Source of the DNA: Methylobacterium sp. AMS5
Lineage (GTDB): Bacteria > Pseudomonadota > Alphaproteobacteria > Rhizobiales > Beijerinckiaceae
DNA: 64,000 nucleotides
Assembly: GCF_001542815.1 (NCBI RefSeq)
Contig: NZ_CP006992.1
Span: 1,927,501 to 1,991,500 of the forward strand
Reading direction: 5' to 3'
The position numbers and the translations under genes are program-made. Positions 60,963 through 64,000 of this stretch are shown here, in pieces. How positions within the stretch are numbered: the first letter of the stretch is position 1; each line of letters starts with the position of its first letter. Below the pieces are notes generated by a model. That model saw only the letters and a program-made list of their open reading frames with translations. It did not search any database and was not told the DNA's origin.

Positions 60963-61032
60963 ATCGGGGCAGCGCCCCGATCTCCCTTCACCAGGGCTCT
61001 GCCCTGGACCCGCGAAAGGACCTGTCCTTTCG
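60963..61032. terminator. Triple-hairpin terminator region
   Basis: Three consecutive inverted repeats: ATCGGGGC/GCCCCGAT (60963-60981), CCAGGGC/GCCCTGG (60991-61007) and CGAAAGGAC/GTCCTTTCG (61013-61032). They fill the gap between two convergent genes and look like a mosaic repeat family, as well as a terminator. Confidence 0.6.
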
Positions 61033-61043
61033 AAACCTTGGTT

Positions 61044-62975
61044 TCAGCCGCCGATTCCGCGGGCCTTGAGGCTGTCGCCGATCTCCTCCAGCGTGGCCGG
61101 GTCCTCGATCGTCGGCGGCATCGAAAACGCCTCGCCGTCGGCGATGCGCTTCATCGTGCCGCGCAATATCTTGCCCGAGCGGGTCTTCGGCAGGCGTCCC
61201 ACGGTGAGCGCCAGCTTGAACGCGGCCACGGGGCCGATCTCCTCGCGCACTCGGGCGACAAGCTCGCGCTCGACCGTCTCGGGATCCTTGGCGACGCCCG
61301 CCTTCAGCACGACGAAGCCGCAGGGCGCCTCTCCTTTCAGCGCGTCGCGGATGCCGATCACCGCGCATTCGGCGACATCCGGGTGCGCGGCGAGCACGGC
61401 CTCCATGCCGCCGGTGGAGAGGCGGTGGCCGGCCACGTTGATGATGTCGTCGGTCCGGCCCAGCACCGTGACGTAGCCGTCCTCATCCACCACGCCCGCA
61501 TCCGAAGTGTCGTAGAAGCCGGGGAAGGTGGAGAGATAGCTCTGGCGGAAGCGCTCGTCCGAGCCCCACAGGGTCGGCAGGCAGCCCGGCGGCAGGGGCA
61601 ACTTCAGGGCGATGGTGCCCATCGTGCCGGGGGGAACCGGCTTGCCCGATTCGTCGAGCACGTGGAGGTCGTAGCCCGGCATCGGCTTGGCGGTGGAGCC
61701 ATACTTCACCGGCAGCCGTTCCAGCCCGAGCGGGTTGCCGGCGATCGCCCAGCCGGTCTCGGTCTGCCACCAATGGTCGATCACCGGCCGCTCCAGCGCC
61801 CGCTCGGCCCAGGCCACCGAATCCGGGTCGGCCCGCTCGCCGGCCAGGAACAGGGCGCGGAACCGCGAGAGGTCGTAGCCCGCGATCTTTTCCGCCCGCG
61901 GGTCCTCCTTCTTGATCGCGCGCAGAGCCGTGGGCGCCGTGAACAACACCGCGGCGCCGTGCTCGGCGGCGACCCGCCAGAAGGCGCCGGCATCCGGCGT
62001 GCCGACGGGCTTGCCCTCGTAGAGCACCGTGGTGCAGCCGTGCAGCAGCGGCGCGTAGACGATGTAGGAGTGGCCCACCACCCAGCCGATGTCGGAGGCG
62101 CAGAAATAGACCTCCCCGGGCGCGACGCCGTAGAGGTTCGTCATCGACCACGCCAACGCGACGCAATAGCCGCCGCTGTCGCGCACCACGCCCTTGGGCC
62201 GCCCGGTCGTGCCGGAGGTGTAGAGGATGTAGAGCGGGTCGGTCGCCGCGACCGGCACCGGCTCGGCCCGTCGTCCGGCCCTGCGCGCCCGCGCGACGGT
62301 CTCCGCCCAATCCCGGTCGCGCCCCTCGACGAGGCCGGCCTCTGCTTGCGGGCGCTGCAGGATCAGGCAGGCGTCGGGCTTGTGGGTCGAGCGGGCGATC
62401 GCCGCATCGAGCAACGGCTTATAGGCGACGACGCGGGCGGGCTCGATGCCGCAGGAGGCGGCCAGGATCACCTTGGGCGCCGCATCCTCGATGCGGGCGG
62501 CGAGTTCGTTGGCGGCAAACCCGCCGAACACCACCGAGTGGATCGCTCCGATCCGGGCGCAGGCCAGCATCCCGAACAGGGCCTCGGGCACCATCGGCAT
62601 ATAGATCACCACCCGGTCGCCCTTGGTCACGCCGAGATCGGCGAGAATGCCGGCGAGCACCGCCACCTCGTCGCGCAGTTCCCCGTAGCTGATGCGGCGC
62701 TTGGAGCCGGTGACGGGCGAATCGTGGATGATCGCGGCTTGGTCGGCGCGACCGCCCTCCGCGTGCCGGTCGACGGCGTTGCGGCAGACATTGAGCCGGG
62801 CGTCCGGAAACCAGCGGCCGTAGACGCCCCGCTCGGCATCGAAGGCGCGGGTGGGGGCGACGTCCCAATCGATCGCTGCCGCCGCCTTCAGCCAGAAGCC
62901 GTTCCGGTCCGCGAGCGAGGCGGCGTGGACGGCAGCATGGGCGCCCTCAGGCGCGGTGGGCGTGGCGGCGGACAT
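61044..62975 (-). CDS. prpE: Propionyl-CoA synthetase (acyl-CoA synthetase, AMP-forming)
   Basis: A 643-aa ANL-superfamily enzyme that activates propionate with ATP and CoA. The P-loop-like motif is YILYTSGTTGRPKGVV; the hinge/A8 motif is RTDDIINVAGHRLSTG, and the acetylation-site lysine is in RLPKTRSGKILRGTM. The ACS-type N terminus (FWLKAAAAIDWD) and shorter length than acetyl-CoA synthetase favour PrpE. Substrate preference is inferred. ATG 62975 (MSAATPTAPEG) is chosen; the frame runs on without homology. Confidence 0.9.
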   Translation of the reverse strand: MSAATPTAPEGAHAAVHAASLADRNGFWLKAAAAIDWDVAPTRAFDAERGVYGRWFPDARLNVCRNAVDRHAEGGRADQAAIIHDSPVTGSKRRISYGELRDEVAVLAGILADLGVTKGDRVVIYMPMVPEALFGMLACARIGAIHSVVFGGFAANELAARIEDAAPKVILAASCGIEPARVVAYKPLLDAAIARSTHKPDACLILQRPQAEAGLVEGRDRDWAETVARARRAGRRAEPVPVAATDPLYILYTSGTTGRPKGVVRDSGGYCVALAWSMTNLYGVAPGEVYFCASDIGWVVGHSYIVYAPLLHGCTTVLYEGKPVGTPDAGAFWRVAAEHGAAVLFTAPTALRAIKKEDPRAEKIAGYDLSRFRALFLAGERADPDSVAWAERALERPVIDHWWQTETGWAIAGNPLGLERLPVKYGSTAKPMPGYDLHVLDESGKPVPPGTMGTIALKLPLPPGCLPTLWGSDERFRQSYLSTFPGFYDTSDAGVVDEDGYVTVLGRTDDIINVAGHRLSTGGMEAVLAAHPDVAECAVIGIRDALKGEAPCGFVVLKAGVAKDPETVERELVARVREEIGPVAAFKLALTVGRLPKTRSGKILRGTMKRIADGEAFSMPPTIEDPATLEEIGDSLKARGIGG

Positions 62976-63191
62976 CGGCGTTTCCCTCGCGCGGCCTGTT
63001 GATCCGGCCTGTTCGAGGGCGATGATAGCGCGGTTTCGACCGCTGCGCGCCCAACTACGATGCCTCGAAATGCGCGCCCTCAAAGCAGAACCGCCGCGCT
63101 GGTGACCCAGGCGGCGGTGGCGGTGTTGTCCGAGGCGGGAGAAGAAGCGGAGCCGGCGGCGCCTCCCGGGGCGACGCCGGCCGGGATGTCG

Positions 63192-63368
63192 CTAGTGGAG
63201 GGTGTCCCCGCGCAGGCGCTCGATTTCGTCCTTGAGGTGCAGTTTCTTACGCTTGAGTTCGGCGATGCGCAGATCGTCGCTGGCGAGGGACTGCATCGCG
63301 TGGTGAAGCTCGCGCTCGAGGGCTTCGTGCTTGGCGGCGAGCTGGCTCAAATGCGTCTGCAAGGACAT
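63192..63368 (-). CDS. YdcH-like DUF465 protein (58 aa)
   Basis: A short helical-hairpin protein, MSLQTHLSQLAAKHEALERE, ending ELKRKKLHLKDEIERLRGDT, the DUF465/YdcH pattern of alphaproteobacteria. No function is established for the family. It is divergent from a second member at 63620, and 251 bp lie between them. Confidence 0.85.
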   Translation of the reverse strand: MSLQTHLSQLAAKHEALERELHHAMQSLASDDLRIAELKRKKLHLKDEIERLRGDTLH

Positions 63369-63619
63369 GAGGTGTCGCTCCTGTCACAGTTTCCGACTGG
63401 AGTAGACTGGCACAGGATGGCGCACGTGTCGAAGCGATTCGGCGGCAAAGTGGATGGATCGATAACAGGGCAATTTCAAATCTTCCGGAGCGGGGCGGTG
63501 CGCTGATCTTGGCCGTTGCAAGCTCCGACAAGACGGGAGAACCGGGTGCCATGCCTTGCTCCGGCCGGGAGCTTGGCGCATGGTCGCGCCCGGTCAAGGC
63601 CGGTGGTGTGTTTCGAGCG

Positions 63620-63841
63620 ATGATGGCGGACGAGATTGCCAACGACGCGGTCGCGGATCCGGCCGGCGAGCTGACGCGGTTGCGCGAAGAGCACCGGGAT
63701 CTTGACGAGGCCATTGAGGCACTGAAAGCCAGCGTTGCCGTCGATCAGCTCCAGTTGCAGAGGCTCAAGAAGCGTAAACTCGTCCTGCGCGACCGGATCA
63801 CGCATCTGGAAGACCAGATCACGCCGGATATCATCGCTTAG
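63620..63841 (+). CDS. YdcH-like DUF465 protein (73 aa)
   Basis: The second DUF465 member (TRLREEHRDLDEAIEALKAS, then LKKRKLVLRDRITHLEDQI). It starts at ATG 63620 or the adjacent ATG 63623; the longer open frame has no homology. Its stop codon is followed immediately by the end of an IS5-type element, so the insertion just spared the coding part. Confidence 0.85.
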   Translation: MMADEIANDAVADPAGELTRLREEHRDLDEAIEALKASVAVDQLQLQRLKKRKLVLRDRITHLEDQITPDIIA

Positions 63842-63847
63842 AGCCTG

Positions 63848-64000
63848 TTATGCACTTGTCATAAGCTTTTCAGCTTGTCGGAGCATGAGGCAGACGAAGG
63901 CGACCATGTGCAGGCCAGCCAACGTGCTGGCGTAGCGCTCGTAATCTTTGACCAGCCGCCGACAGCGGGTGGCCCAGGCAAACGAGCGCTCCACCACCCA
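63848..64000 (-). mobile_element. IS5-family transposase, C-terminal part (continues beyond window)
   Basis: The minus strand reads WVVERSFAWATRCRRLVKDY and a helical end, the C-terminal signature of IS5/IS427-type transposases, with the stop at 63848-63850. The terminal inverted repeat probably begins near GAGCCTGTTATG at 63841, directly after the ydcH-like stop. The upstream catalytic part lies outside the window. Confidence 0.88.

Noticed and set aside
1-64000. CRISPR arrays, rRNA genes
   Set aside because: No regularly spaced repeats of 24-40 bp and no rRNA-like sequence were seen. The only RNA gene found is tRNA-Val.

Overview
The window is a piece of a GC-rich alphaproteobacterial chromosome, most likely Methylobacterium/Methylorubrum (the extorquens group). 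Evidence: hopanoid genes (hpnE, shc), an OFA-family oxalate/formate-type antiporter, ethanolamine ammonia-lyase, an ExoR-like Sel1 protein, propionyl-CoA synthetase and twin YdcH proteins, all in high-GC codon usage. The genus is inferred from gene content, not from a database search.

Left chromosomal part (1-18193): the end of hpnE and a complete squalene-hopene cyclase, then a spermidine-synthase-like protein. Converging on these is a two-gene operon: a 2468-aa iterative, highly reducing type I polyketide synthase (KS-AT-DH-MT-ER-KR-ACP, no thioesterase) whose stop overlaps the start of an alpha-oxoamine synthase. This is the domain logic fungi use for sphinganine-like toxins. Next come UDP-glucose dehydrogenase, a two-domain GT2 glycosyltransferase and a gene of unknown function, which look like a polysaccharide locus. 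A tRNA-Val(GAC) ends this part.

Genomic island (18224-47453, about 29.2 kb): a 46-bp perfect direct repeat, formed by the 3' part of tRNA-Val and a copy next to a tyrosine integrase, marks attL and attR. GGGACC(A/G)GA repeats near both ends look like integrase arm sites. The backbone holds many small overlapping genes: an AAA+ ATPase, two metallophosphoesterases, a Rha/KilAC-like antirepressor, XRE-type regulators, a putative excisionase and an AEP primase-like replication protein. No capsid, terminase or tail gene was recognised, so a phage satellite or integrated replicon fits better than a complete prophage.

Nested cargo (about 28600-39916), with different base composition: an Ssp-type DNA phosphorothioation locus. 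sspA (cysteine desulfurase) is divergent from an overlapping operon sspB (DUF4007)-sspC (ATPase)-sspD (PP-loop, PAPS-reductase-like), followed without a break by a GIY-YIG nuclease and a DGQHR (DndB-like) protein. Two near-identical 19-bp palindromes lie between sspB and sspA. A HEPN-motif protein in AT-rich DNA, an IS3 remnant and decayed exonuclease/umuC fragments flank it. No classical SspE or SspFGH is visible; the GIY-YIG plus DGQHR pair occupies the effector/regulator position. This is the best candidate here for an undescribed system.

Right chromosomal part (47454-64000): the displaced tRNA terminator, a 3' fragment duplicated from the oxlT gene, an outer-membrane protein gene flanked by an inverted noncoding repeat, a chemoreceptor, oxlT, eutBC, ilvD overlapping an exoR-like gene, xthA, a CREST-superfamily ceramidase-like membrane protein, prpE, two divergent ydcH-like genes and the truncated end of an IS5-family transposase.
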